Origin: Paenibacillus glycanilyticus
GTDB lineage: Bacteria > Bacillota > Bacilli > Paenibacillales > Paenibacillaceae
Reading direction: 5' to 3'
Length of the DNA stretch: 64,000 nucleotides
NCBI RefSeq assembly: GCF_030161375.1
Contig: NZ_BSSQ01000011.1
Span: forward strand, 291,216 to 355,215
The notes beneath the pieces were generated by a model that searched no databases, had not been told where the DNA came from, and saw nothing but the letters and a program-made list of their open reading frames with translations. Below are positions 28,801-37,369 of the stretch, piece after piece; positions within the stretch are counted from its first letter, which is position 1; each line of letters begins with the position of its first letter. Position numbers and translations under genes: made by a program.

Positions 28801-29612
28801 TTACCGTTGAGAAAGGCGTTAATCGAATTCTGCTCAAGTACGATCTTCCGGGCCGGGGCCACGTCGTGTTTGAAAGAACGACAGCGCCGGAAGATTGGAA
28901 GCAGCCGATTCCGCTCGCCATGTCATGGTACAACAAACCCGGCGTAATTCCCTATCAAGCTTATCCGGGAAATCGTAGTCCCGTAGCAGGATGGTACCGG
29001 TTTACCGCTCCGCCGGGATTGCATGAGATGAACATCACTGCGCATGGAGACATTAGCGTATGGGTGGATGGCGAGGAATATGCCGCTGAGCAGCAGCATT
29101 CTCTCGATGACGGGGCGCGTGCCTACACGGTAAGAATAGCTCCGCATAGGAAGGGAACCAGCTCGATTGCTGTACGCATTTCGTATGATATATCAGCCTA
29201 TGCCGGAGCTGCCCTGCCCGTACCCATTAAGCTGCAATGCGGAGAGGGAACGATCCAGCTTGGAGACTGGTCCGCTATCGACGGTCTAACCTGTTATTCG
29301 GGCGGAGCTGTCTATCGCAAGGAAGTAGAGTGGACTCGGGAAGACGATCCGCATGCTTATCAAGTGAAGCTCGATTTGGGCGCCGTCTCGGCTACAGCCG
29401 AAATCCGTGTAAATGGGCAAAACGTTCAGACATTGCTTGCTCCGCCATGGCATGCGGATATTGCGAAATGGCTTGGGAAAGGAAGCAATTTGATTGAGGT
29501 AAAGGTGTACAACACGCTAGCGAATCACTATGTAACCATCCCTACCCGTTATCGAGGGGATTTGATCTCCGGACTTCTTGGTCCGGTCCGGCTCCATATT
29601 AGCAATAAATGA
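25896..29612 (+). CDS. GH106-like alpha-L-rhamnosidase family protein, cytoplasmic
   Basis: 1238 residues starting at GTG, supported by AAGGGGGTG 7 nt upstream; no signal peptide. The N-terminal region (AFYWWVGDSLTKERLEWQLEQL, here cited only as the YWWVGDSLTKE block near 50) followed by the barrel segments FFSDELEFG, DHGGRGRDITEFGDYF and RPRTWLEGFYGTGWG fits the large rhamnosidase-like GH106 family. Jelly-roll domains fill residues about 750-1238. Last gene of the set 1 operon. GH106 enzymes act on alpha-L-rhamnosides in rhamnogalacturonan, which would fit this locus. Low-level similarity to other GH2-like giants leaves the specificity open. Confidence 0.7.
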   Translation: MHSGEEVSVQEVESKVGKLKSNGYSIGFPSRDPDLDVYPGFVQPPQGYGEVAFYWWVGDSLTKERLEWQLEQLKDHHVTALQINYAHTDQGGDSFGLSIVSDPPLFSEEWWELFAWFAEKAGTYGIAVSLSDYTLCSPGQGWYADEILAKKPSLAGSILKYEVWDAEAGHAEQVLPSQTLSVSAFRTDTEGKDHGEWLELLSHVEGSSLRWQPPAGSWKVIAVYSETVSRSIDPMHPESGAMVIEHFFQRFEDRLSCVPSARLGFFFSDELEFGVKGQLWNDRFRSEFRQRKGYDIVPELAALFMDIGLRTSKIRLDYGDVMVAVSEEHYFIPVFNWHQERGMIYGCDHGGRGRDITEFGDYFRTQRWNQGPGCDQPGFQSDLIKNKVASSISHLYERPRTWLEGFYGTGWGTNTASVTDAVFRNFVSGHNLLTLHGLYYTTYGGWWEWAPPCNHFRMPYWEHMKSLLACTERLSYLLSQGVHACDVAVVYPVASMEAGIDGHASVQSAFGIGEYLYKRGIDFDFMDFESLDRAIVENRELRVAGEAYRVLVLPSMRVLRYSTLQKAHDFHKAGGIVIALDRLPEASDRLGAADPVLDEIVQAVFGWSAADAAAAAEAHVGRTNRNAAGGLAVTAYSFEEAADLISSAFPRDFACMGDITDSDFPYVMHRRIGNRHVYAVYGGPEHEECFFRCHGSIELWNPWDGSAESIKAARTSPEGTFLRLPPGRKQMQLVVFSPVRAERNAHDDLLPERRVIEAEQMELNGEWEFVLQPTMDNRFGDFRQPPDHTIIGAEARQFRYALEEEGTVQCWSDPGLDDSSWKRVTCGYGPYFWKLGPIPDSCCSDKLEAELRAMTSAPERQFVTVQSGHYNWELYEFSMRYGMEGDPGHQGYHGLKGEMSDDFLAVGNRRFTQTDTQYEAEEEGEGEATYFWSTFDAYEDTAVKMRIGGNRPVTIWLNGNPINGDEGVVTVEKGVNRILLKYDLPGRGHVVFERTTAPEDWKQPIPLAMSWYNKPGVIPYQAYPGNRSPVAGWYRFTAPPGLHEMNITAHGDISVWVDGEEYAAEQQHSLDDGARAYTVRIAPHRKGTSSIAVRISYDISAYAGAALPVPIKLQCGEGTIQLGDWSAIDGLTCYSGGAVYRKEVEWTREDDPHAYQVKLDLGAVSATAEIRVNGQNVQTLLAPPWHADIAKWLGKGSNLIEVKVYNTLANHYVTIPTRYRGDLISGLLGPVRLHISNK

Positions 29613-29628
29613 CTAATAGGCGTTTGCT

Positions 29629-29659
29629 GCAGCCGTTAACCAATTGCATTAGCGGCTGC
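29629..29659 (+). terminator. Hairpin after set 1 operon, no U-run
   Basis: GCAGCCGTTAA pairs with TTAGCGGCTGC (one G-U wobble) around a 9-nt loop, 16 bp after the operon's last stop. GGCAAG follows rather than T, so it is a weak or 3'-protective hairpin. Confidence 0.4.
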
Positions 29660-29703
29660 GGCAAGTCCTTGTGGATTAACCTTAGGAAAAAAGGAGAATG
29701 CAT

Positions 29704-32700
29704 ATGCGATTCAGTACCAATCGTAGAGTATCTTTACACAAATCTATCATTTGGTTATTAGTCATCATATTGGTTCTGCCGGGGGCCGTATTTGCTTCCA
29801 GCCCGGAGAGTTCTTCATCATCATCTTCGCAAGATACCGAAGGCCATTGGGCAGAAGATACGATAAATAAATGGAAAACCGAAAACTTTATTTCGGGGTA
29901 TTCCGATGGAAGCTTCAGGCCGGACGCTCCAATATCCCGAGCGGAATTCGTCGTTCTGTTAGATAGAATTTTTAATTATTTACAAGTATCTAGCAACGCA
30001 GCATTCAAAGATGTTTCAAAAGAAGCCTACTATTACGAAGCGGTGCAAAAAGCTGTAGAAGCGGGAATCATTACGGGTTATGCAGATGGTTACTTCAGGC
30101 CAGTACAGCCTGTTAGTCGCGAAGAAGCGGCAGTCATGCTGTTTCGAGCATTCAAATTGAAAGCGATTGCAGACAAGGGAGAGTCTGCATATAAAGACCA
30201 ATTGCAGGCTTGGAGCAAGGAGGCTGTACGAACGCTTCGAGGCTCGGGTTATATTCTTGGATATAGCGATGGCACCTTTGGCGGCAGCCGATCCATAACG
30301 CGTGCCGAAGCGCTGACGCTGATCGATCGAATGGCAGGAACGGTTATTCATAAAGAGGGAAAATACAGCGCCATTAAGACAAGGAATGCCATTGTGAATA
30401 CAGACCATGTGGTGCTGAAAAACACGATTATTGATGGCAATCTGTATTTGACGGAAGGCATCGGAGAGGGAGAGGTTCAGCTAGATCACGTTACGGTCAA
30501 AGGGGAAGTTCACATCTATGGCGGGGGGAACAATAGCGTAATACTCGATGGCGTAGCCATTAATCAATTAATCGTAGACAAGAAGAATGGCAAAATCCGT
30601 ATCGTAGCCCAAGGCGGCACAACCGTACAGGAAGTGAATCTGTTATCTGGAGCCATCCTGGAAGAGAAAGCGCTGGAAAGCTCCGAGGGCTTCATCGACG
30701 TATGGCTGGATGGTCAGATGCCTGCTCAAGCGAGAGTGGAATTAACAGGAAGCTTCAATCACGTACGAAGCGAGTCGAACCATTCCCCGAGCATCACTCT
30801 AAATAATGGGCGAATAACGTTGCTGGAGCTGCTGTATTCTTTAGCATTAAAGCTTAATGACGGTACGGTTATCGATCAGCTTGATGTAGCGAAAGACGCC
30901 ATTATTCACGTGAATGGCAAAGGGAAAATTTCAAAGAGCAAGCTTGGCAATGACAAAGCTGAAATTATTTATGATGATCAACCCGGTTCTGCGGGTTCTG
31001 GATCTAATGCTGGTTCGAATCCAGATCCCAATAATGGGATACCGACTTTTACGAATGCGTCCGTGCATGATCCGTCTGTCATAAGAGTGGGCGATATGTT
31101 CTATGTATTTGGTTCCCACTTGCAAGCGGCGAAGTCTAGCGATTTGATGAATTGGCAGATGGTTGCATCGGGTGTAACGGATGGCAATCCGCTCTTTCCA
31201 AACGTAAAAACGGAGCTCAAAGAAACGTTCGATTGGGCTCAAGCCGACACGCTGTGGGCTGCAGATGTCATTCAGCTCACCGACGGCAAGTTTTATTTCT
31301 ACTATAACGCGTGCAAGGGTGATTCACCGCGGTCAGCACTTGGCGTTGCGGTATCGGATAATATTGAAGGGCCGTATAAAGATCTCGGTATTATCCTGAA
31401 ATCTGGCATGTGGGGGCAGCCAGGAGAAGGCGGAACGATCTATGACGCCAACGTTGATCCTAACGTCGTTGATCCAGATGTCTTTTATGATAAAGATGGG
31501 AAGCTGTGGATGGTATATGGCTCTTACTCCGGCGGGATATTTATTCTGGAAATGGACTCTGCTACTGCTAAGCCTAAACCAGGACAAGGTTATGGGAAAA
31601 AGATCATGGGCGGTTACCATGCCAATATTGAAGGACCGTATATGCTTTACAGTCCGGAAACCGACTACTATTACTTATTCACCTCGTTTGGAGGATTGGA
31701 TGCAAACGGTGGATATAATATCCGAATTTCACGTTCGCGTACGCCGGATGGCCCTTTTTATGATGCAGAAGGCAACAATATGATTGATGCCAAGATCAAG
31801 CCAAATACATCCGGTAATGAGAGTATTTCTCCATATGGCGTCAAATTAATGGGTAACTTCCTGTTTGAACGCAATCTTGGCGAGCCAGGTTCGGGAAGCG
31901 GCTTCGGCTATGTTTCACCTGGACATAACTCAGCTTATTATGATGAAGCTACCAAAAAATACATGCTTATTTTCCATACTCGGTTTCTGGGTCGGGGAGA
32001 AGAGCATGAGATTCGCGTACATGAGATGTTCATGAACGAAGATGGCTGGTTAGTAGTTGCTCCGTACCGCTATGCAGGAAATGCGGTCAACACCAAAAAC
32101 ATAGGCAATCCGGTTGGAGATTATAAATTCATTAACCACGGCAAGGATATAACGAAGCAAATCAAAGGTTCACAGTCGATTGCTTTGAATGAGAACGGTA
32201 CAATTACCGGTGCGGTTAGCGGTACTTGGACTAGGAACGGTGACGCGCAGGTTGAGTTCACCATCGATCAAATCGTATACAAAGGTCTGTTTATTCGGCA
32301 ATGGGATAATGCGGGCAATCGTGAAGCGTTGACGTTTAGCGCGACTTCTGATAAGGGGGTAGCCATCTGGGGAAGTCAAATGGCCGAGCTGACGGATCAG
32401 GAGATCGTAAATAATGCGATGAAAGAGCTAAGTCTTGGCGATACGCATAGCGTATTTTCCGATATCAGTCTCCAAGTAAAAGGCTTCCGAAATCTGAACA
32501 TCGAGTGGTCCTCCTCCGATCCGGCTTATGTCACTAATACAGGTGAAGTGAACCGTCCAGCTTCAGGTACTGGAAATCAGACAGTTGTTTTGACAGCGAC
32601 AATTGCGAAAGGGACAGCAAGCACGACCAAATCCTTTACGGTAGTCGTCGAGCAGTTACCGGCATATGCCCCCCTAACCGGCTATTATTCCTTTAATGAT

Positions 32701-33915
32701 TGGACTGACTCGATCGCGAAGGATGATTCCGGAAACGGCTATCATGCAAGCCTGCATGGCGGCGTAAGCGAGAATACGCACGGCAAGGAGGGATCGGCCC
32801 TTGCATTCGACGGGAAAGACGGATATGCACAACTCCCAAGCGTAGCGACCGCTGCAGAAGAATTCACCTTCGCTGCTTGGATTAACTTTAAAGGGGGAGC
32901 AGCTTGGCAGCAAATCTTCAACTTCAGCAATGGCGAGGAGAACTTTATGCTGTTAACCCCGGATACGGGCAATGGTTCGGTACAGTTCAATATTCGAAGT
33001 TTAGACAAGGATTATTACATGGTATCTCCAACGCCATTGCCTAAAAATCAATGGACCCATATCGCTCTTACCATCGCGGACAATACAGCAAAGTTGTATG
33101 TCAACGGCGAACTCATGGTACTAAAAAATAATATTATGCTTAGTCCGGTTGATTTACAGGTTAACAAAGCTTATGTAGGCAAAAGTGTATTCGATAGGGA
33201 TCCTTATTTCAATGGTAGCCTGGATGAGATGAAGCTGTATAACCGTGCGCTTACCCAGCAAGAACTGCTCGATTTGATGGGAGGTACACAACAGAATAAG
33301 GAGAGAGCAAAATATACATTCGATCGAGACGCTGTAACGGATGCGAGTGATCATCACTACGATGCGGAATTGTTCGGCAATGTCTCCGTTACAAGCCCGA
33401 CTAATGGTAAAATCGGCTCTGCAGCGCAATTTGACGGTTCTTCGGATTATCTGAAACTGCCTGCAGGCGTTATCGCTACGGAAGATATTACGATATCGGC
33501 ATGGGTCTATTGGCGTGGAGGCGGAGCCTTCCAACGCATATTCGATATGGGCGGTCCAGGCGGTTTCATCTGGCTTGCGACAAGCGACAATTGGGAGAAT
33601 CCGAGCTCGGGACTCGTGCATTTCAGTATGTATGATGGGGCAGATCACCCCCTAGTAAGCAAGCAGCCTCTTCCACAGAATGAATGGGTTCATATCGCGG
33701 TAACGATTAGCGGGAAAACGGGCAGTTTATACGTCAATGGCGAACTTCAGGATACGGATGATTCCTATGTCACCGCGCCAATCAGTCTCGCTGCCAATGA
33801 TAACTACATTGGTAAAAGCCGGTTTCCAGACCCTCTGCTGAATGGCATGATTGATGAGTTTACCATTTATAATTATGCGATGACAGCAGAAGAGATTATG
33901 GCTTTGCAGACTTAA
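29704..33915 (+). CDS. SLH-anchored GH43 endo-arabinanase-like protein with two LamG domains
   Basis: About 1403 residues. The ATG at 29704 is preferred because AAGGAG lies 7 nt upstream; the ATG at 29698 would leave only 1 nt. Signal peptide about 1-31. Three SLH domains (about 40-213) sit at the N-terminus, followed by a beta-repeat region (215-420). GH43 (about 450-745) has the triad D456 (HDPSV), D590 (VDPDV) and E643 (IEGPY), plus the layout of subfamily 5 endo-alpha-1,5-arabinanases. A C-terminal beta domain, an Ig-like domain (905-985) and two LamG domains (988-1195, 1200-1403) follow. It should cut arabinan at the cell surface. No GATACC/CCCACTAG element precedes it. Confidence 0.88.
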   Translation: MRFSTNRRVSLHKSIIWLLVIILVLPGAVFASSPESSSSSSSQDTEGHWAEDTINKWKTENFISGYSDGSFRPDAPISRAEFVVLLDRIFNYLQVSSNAAFKDVSKEAYYYEAVQKAVEAGIITGYADGYFRPVQPVSREEAAVMLFRAFKLKAIADKGESAYKDQLQAWSKEAVRTLRGSGYILGYSDGTFGGSRSITRAEALTLIDRMAGTVIHKEGKYSAIKTRNAIVNTDHVVLKNTIIDGNLYLTEGIGEGEVQLDHVTVKGEVHIYGGGNNSVILDGVAINQLIVDKKNGKIRIVAQGGTTVQEVNLLSGAILEEKALESSEGFIDVWLDGQMPAQARVELTGSFNHVRSESNHSPSITLNNGRITLLELLYSLALKLNDGTVIDQLDVAKDAIIHVNGKGKISKSKLGNDKAEIIYDDQPGSAGSGSNAGSNPDPNNGIPTFTNASVHDPSVIRVGDMFYVFGSHLQAAKSSDLMNWQMVASGVTDGNPLFPNVKTELKETFDWAQADTLWAADVIQLTDGKFYFYYNACKGDSPRSALGVAVSDNIEGPYKDLGIILKSGMWGQPGEGGTIYDANVDPNVVDPDVFYDKDGKLWMVYGSYSGGIFILEMDSATAKPKPGQGYGKKIMGGYHANIEGPYMLYSPETDYYYLFTSFGGLDANGGYNIRISRSRTPDGPFYDAEGNNMIDAKIKPNTSGNESISPYGVKLMGNFLFERNLGEPGSGSGFGYVSPGHNSAYYDEATKKYMLIFHTRFLGRGEEHEIRVHEMFMNEDGWLVVAPYRYAGNAVNTKNIGNPVGDYKFINHGKDITKQIKGSQSIALNENGTITGAVSGTWTRNGDAQVEFTIDQIVYKGLFIRQWDNAGNREALTFSATSDKGVAIWGSQMAELTDQEIVNNAMKELSLGDTHSVFSDISLQVKGFRNLNIEWSSSDPAYVTNTGEVNRPASGTGNQTVVLTATIAKGTASTTKSFTVVVEQLPAYAPLTGYYSFNDWTDSIAKDDSGNGYHASLHGGVSENTHGKEGSALAFDGKDGYAQLPSVATAAEEFTFAAWINFKGGAAWQQIFNFSNGEENFMLLTPDTGNGSVQFNIRSLDKDYYMVSPTPLPKNQWTHIALTIADNTAKLYVNGELMVLKNNIMLSPVDLQVNKAYVGKSVFDRDPYFNGSLDEMKLYNRALTQQELLDLMGGTQQNKERAKYTFDRDAVTDASDHHYDAELFGNVSVTSPTNGKIGSAAQFDGSSDYLKLPAGVIATEDITISAWVYWRGGGAFQRIFDMGGPGGFIWLATSDNWENPSSGLVHFSMYDGADHPLVSKQPLPQNEWVHIAVTISGKTGSLYVNGELQDTDDSYVTAPISLAANDNYIGKSRFPDPLLNGMIDEFTIYNYAMTAEEIMALQT

Positions 33916-33921
33916 TGGGTT

Positions 33922-33966
33922 AATAAAGACCAATCGTCGGGAATCAACCGGCAATTGGTCTTTATT
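33922..33966 (+). terminator. Hairpin terminator after the endo-arabinanase-like gene
   Basis: AATAAAGACCAAT at 33922-33934 pairs with ATTGGTCTTTATT at 33954-33966, with a secondary CCGG/CGG stem inside. Only a short T-rich tail is present. Confidence 0.7.
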
Positions 33967-33977
33967 CGTAAACGGAA

Positions 33978-34032
33978 GATACCTAAAGTAAAAACAGTCC
34001 ACTAGTAGAACGAATTGGTAAAACCATACAAT
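33978..34032 (+). promoter_or_regulatory. Composite promoter element B (GATACC / TCCACTAG / TACAAT)
   Basis: GATACC at 33978-33983, TCCACTAG at 33998-34005 and TACAAT at 34027-34032; gaps 14 and 21 nt. Predicted start near 34039, leaving a leader of about 130 nt before the ATG at 34169. Confidence 0.75.
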
Positions 34033-34168
34033 TAAAGATGGATGTGATTAAAACGATGGGAGGGTGGATGCATCGTAAAAATACCAAAGTTGGGCTATCA
34101 TGCTAGACATTGCTTCGTTATTTTATTCCAGGACTAATATCACGTTAGTACAAGGGAGAGTGATTTTT

Positions 34169-36286
34169 ATGTTAAAACGTAAAATTGTTTTCATCCTAAT
34201 AATAATGACGTTGCTAGTATCGAATTTTCCATTTAATAGAGGGACTGTATACGCGGATTCACCTGCAAGTTTTGCTGTTGCAGCAACTTTATTTATAATT
34301 AAAAACGAAACGACTGTCTCTAATGCTAAGATCAATTGGCCTACAGTTTCAGGAGCTACCAGTTATGAAGTTACGAGATCAGTGAATAATGGCTCTTTCT
34401 TATCCCTTCAAACGTTAACAGGTACAACACTAGATGATTATGGTCTAACGGTTGGCAGTAGTTACAAATATCAAGTAAAAGCTTATTCCGGAAGTACATT
34501 AATTACCTCGGCGATCTCTCCTCCGTATACTCCCTATGCGCTGCCATCTGGCTTAACTACATTTGATAACTTACAAAGCTCCACCTTGAAAACACCAAAT
34601 GAACTTAAAGTAGGAAATATTTATTATAGATTTAATTTCACCTCCAAAACTGGCGGTGGATTTGGACAAATCATCCAGCAAACCTCTACAGATGATATTA
34701 ACTATGGGAATGACACAGTTGTTCTCTCCTATACAGATAATCCGGATCTAAATAACTGTAAATTTGAAGGGATAAGCATTTTGTACCATGCACCTACAAA
34801 TAAGTTTGTATTTTGGGCTCATTATGAAAATAGCACAGACTACTCTCTTGCCAGACTGTCCGTTGCATCAGCGACACCGGGACAACCTTTTACGTTTATC
34901 AAAAGTTTTAGGCCTGCGGGAAATGAATCGCGAGATATGAGTATATTCAGAGATGATAATGGTCTGGCTTATTTGATCTCTACATCTAACAATAATTCGG
35001 ATACGATATTATATCAGTTGACTACTAACTGGCTTGATATTGACCATCAAGTTTCGGTCATTTATTCAGGACAGCACAGGGAAGCCCCATCCATGATTAA
35101 GAAAGATGGTGTTTATTACTTATTTACCTCTCAGGCAGCAGGGTGGTATCCAAGTGTACCTATGTACTCATCTACTGGTAATATTGAAGGTCCATGGTCG
35201 GAATTAAGAACGATTGGCAACACCTCAACTTTCTCGGCACAGTCAGGTGGTATTGTACGGCTAAAGGCTAATACGGGGACAAACTTCGTAATGGTTGCAT
35301 TTCGATGGATGTTCGGGTGGTCTGGGATCGTAAATGGCCAGACACAACAGAGGCTGTTGCCATTTACTTTTTCTAATGGCTTTGCTTTTTATGATTACTT
35401 TGATCAAGTCCTATATAGTGCTGCTAACGATGTTGTTGTGCCCGTGCAAAACGGAAAGCTGTTATCGCAAGGCAAACCAGCAACTGCTCAGACCGCTTTA
35501 TCGACAAATCCAGCAAGTAATGCAAATGACGGCAATTATCAAACGATATGGACAGCGACAGGTGTAACATGGCCGCATTGGTGGAAGGTTGACCTCGGTT
35601 CCGTTCAAGATATTAGAAATGTCCAAATCTCTTGGAATATGGTAAAGGGCTCGGAAGCATTTTATCAATACAAAATTGAAACAAGTACAGATAACGTTAA
35701 TTGGTCAACGGCTCTCTCCCGAACAAATACAAGTAATAATGACTCCTATGGGTTTACCTCGGATCCCATATCATCCAAAGCTAGGTATGTAAGAATCAAC
35801 ATGGTTAATGCAGTGCTCATGAACAATCCAAACAATTGGTATACACCACAGTTGTGGGAAGTGAAGGTTTTTGGAGAACCTGCAGCTGCAACAACCCGAT
35901 TGCAGTCTCAAAATTATGCAACGAGATATATTACAAATGACAATGGTACGGCTAGAGTTCTTGAAAATCCTACTCTAGCAAATTCGGAGTGGCTGATGGT
36001 TCCTGGCTTGGCCGATCCTGCAGGGGTTTCATTCGTCCTAAAGAGCAATCCGAGCATATATCTACGTCATAACAATTATATTCTTTACGCGCAATCTGGT
36101 TCAGGCTCAACTTTTGCGGCTGATGCAACTTTTTATAAAGTAGCAGGATTGGCAGATAGTAGTAAAGTTTCATTCCAGTCTTATAACTACCCGTCCATGT
36201 ATATTCGGCATTATAACTTTAACTTGAGAATTGATCCTATTAGTACAAGCACAGAAAAGGGAGACGCAACTTTTCTATCACTTTAA
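34169..36286 (+). CDS. Secreted GH43-like protein with F5/8C domain and arabinose-binding CBM42
   Basis: 705 residues. The ATG at 34169 has CAAGGGAGAG upstream and opens a good signal peptide (1-30, ending VYA); an in-frame ATG at 34100 is rejected. FN3 (40-122), GH43-like barrel/propeller (125-420), F5/8-type C (430-572), and an AbfB/CBM42 domain (578-705) with IYLRH and MYIRH repeats. The GH43 part is a close paralogue of module 3 of the 1180-9816 protein; E305 (REAP) and the SRDM aspartate are kept, but the HGGG signature is absent. CBM42 binds arabinofuranose side chains, so arabinan or arabinoxylan is the likely target. It lacks SLH domains. Confidence 0.85.
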   Translation: MLKRKIVFILIIMTLLVSNFPFNRGTVYADSPASFAVAATLFIIKNETTVSNAKINWPTVSGATSYEVTRSVNNGSFLSLQTLTGTTLDDYGLTVGSSYKYQVKAYSGSTLITSAISPPYTPYALPSGLTTFDNLQSSTLKTPNELKVGNIYYRFNFTSKTGGGFGQIIQQTSTDDINYGNDTVVLSYTDNPDLNNCKFEGISILYHAPTNKFVFWAHYENSTDYSLARLSVASATPGQPFTFIKSFRPAGNESRDMSIFRDDNGLAYLISTSNNNSDTILYQLTTNWLDIDHQVSVIYSGQHREAPSMIKKDGVYYLFTSQAAGWYPSVPMYSSTGNIEGPWSELRTIGNTSTFSAQSGGIVRLKANTGTNFVMVAFRWMFGWSGIVNGQTQQRLLPFTFSNGFAFYDYFDQVLYSAANDVVVPVQNGKLLSQGKPATAQTALSTNPASNANDGNYQTIWTATGVTWPHWWKVDLGSVQDIRNVQISWNMVKGSEAFYQYKIETSTDNVNWSTALSRTNTSNNDSYGFTSDPISSKARYVRINMVNAVLMNNPNNWYTPQLWEVKVFGEPAAATTRLQSQNYATRYITNDNGTARVLENPTLANSEWLMVPGLADPAGVSFVLKSNPSIYLRHNNYILYAQSGSGSTFAADATFYKVAGLADSSKVSFQSYNYPSMYIRHYNFNLRIDPISTSTEKGDATFLSL

Positions 36287-36300
36287 TATAATTAATACAG

Positions 36301-36352
36301 TAGCCATTTCTCAGTCATTATTAGTGACTGAGAAATGGCTATAGTCTTTTTA
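36301..36352 (+). terminator. Rho-independent terminator
   Basis: A 17-bp perfect stem (36301-36317 with 36325-36341), 7-nt loop, then TAGTCTTTTT. It insulates the GH43/CBM42 gene from the set 2 promoter 16 bp downstream. Confidence 0.88.
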
Positions 36353-36367
36353 GACAGGTAATAAAAA

Positions 36368-36422
36368 GATACCCTGTGTAAAGACGTCCCACTGTCCTCG
36401 TTGCATCAAGTTTATTTATACT
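36368..36422 (+). promoter_or_regulatory. Composite promoter element E (GATACC / CCCACTGT / TATACT)
   Basis: GATACC at 36368-36373, CCCACTGT at 36388-36395 and TATACT at 36417-36422; gaps 14 and 21 nt, as in elements A-D. It is the most diverged copy (GT for AG, TATACT for TACAAT). The predicted start near 36429 directly abuts the AGGAGGGG at 36431, so the leader is only about 16 nt. Confidence 0.7.
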
Positions 36423-36444
36423 AAATAGCAAGGAGGGGATTTAA

Positions 36445-37350
36445 GTGGGAGGACGCTTAAGCCGGATGAAGAGAAATATTCCACTGCATTTGATGTTGAT
36501 CCCGGGAGTCATTATTGTTCTGATTTATTGTTATATACCTATGGCTGGAAATATTATTGCTTTTCAGGATTTCACGCCGTTAATGGGTTACGCCAAAGCC
36601 GAATGGGTAGGCTTGGACAATTTTCAATACATGATGGATCTCCCTTCATTTTATCAAGTGGTGTGGAATACCATATTTATTTCAATCATGAAGATCGTTT
36701 CAGGTTTAGTAGCTCCAATTACGATTGCACTCATGCTGAACGAGGTTAGAAAATCAGTATTTAAGCGTTATGTTCAGACGATCATTTATATGCCGCATTT
36801 TTTCTCGTGGGTCATACTAGGCGGCATTGTCGTCGATATTTTGTCCCCCTCAGAGGGTATAGTCAATCAGATTATTAAGGCGTTTGGATTCCAGCCCGTT
36901 TCATTTTTATCAGATAATAAATGGTTTCCTTATGTGATGGTTTTATCAAATGAATGGAAGGAAGTTGGTTTTAGTACGATCATCTACTTGGCAGCTCTGA
37001 CGTCTATTGACCCTACGCAATATGAAGCTGCCATCATAGATGGGGCTAACCGTTGGAAGCAGACATGGCATGTCACACTGCCTGGCATACGCCCGACGAT
37101 CATATTGCTTGCTTGCTTAAGTCTTGGCAATGTGTTGAATGGTGGATTTGATCAAGTATTTAATCTGTATAGTCCAGTTGTCTACCAGTCAGGCGATATT
37201 CTAGATACTCTTGTGTATCGAATCGGTCTTGTTGATAATAATTATTCAGTCGCAACAGCGGTTGGATTAGTGAAGTCGGTCGTTTCCTTAGTGCTTATTA
37301 GTGCGGGTTATTGGTTGGCTTACCGATTTGCCAAATACCGCATTTTTTAA
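36445..37350 (+). CDS. CUT1 ABC sugar transporter permease, LplB family, set 2
   Basis: 301 residues, six membrane segments, EAA loop TQYEAAIIDGANRW near residue 191. The GTG start is fixed by AGGAGGGG 6 nt upstream; the next in-frame ATG at 36466 has no ribosome site. Pairs with the permease at 37370. In this set the binding protein gene is not adjacent but follows the two-component genes. Confidence 0.92.
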   Translation: MGGRLSRMKRNIPLHLMLIPGVIIVLIYCYIPMAGNIIAFQDFTPLMGYAKAEWVGLDNFQYMMDLPSFYQVVWNTIFISIMKIVSGLVAPITIALMLNEVRKSVFKRYVQTIIYMPHFFSWVILGGIVVDILSPSEGIVNQIIKAFGFQPVSFLSDNKWFPYVMVLSNEWKEVGFSTIIYLAALTSIDPTQYEAAIIDGANRWKQTWHVTLPGIRPTIILLACLSLGNVLNGGFDQVFNLYSPVVYQSGDILDTLVYRIGLVDNNYSVATAVGLVKSVVSLVLISAGYWLAYRFAKYRIF

Positions 37351-37369
37351 GGGAAGGAGTGACAAAGAG

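Noticed and set aside
34100..34168. Earlier ATG for the GH43/CBM42 gene
   Set aside because: It lacks a ribosome site and puts non-hydrophobic residues before a good signal peptide that starts at 34169.
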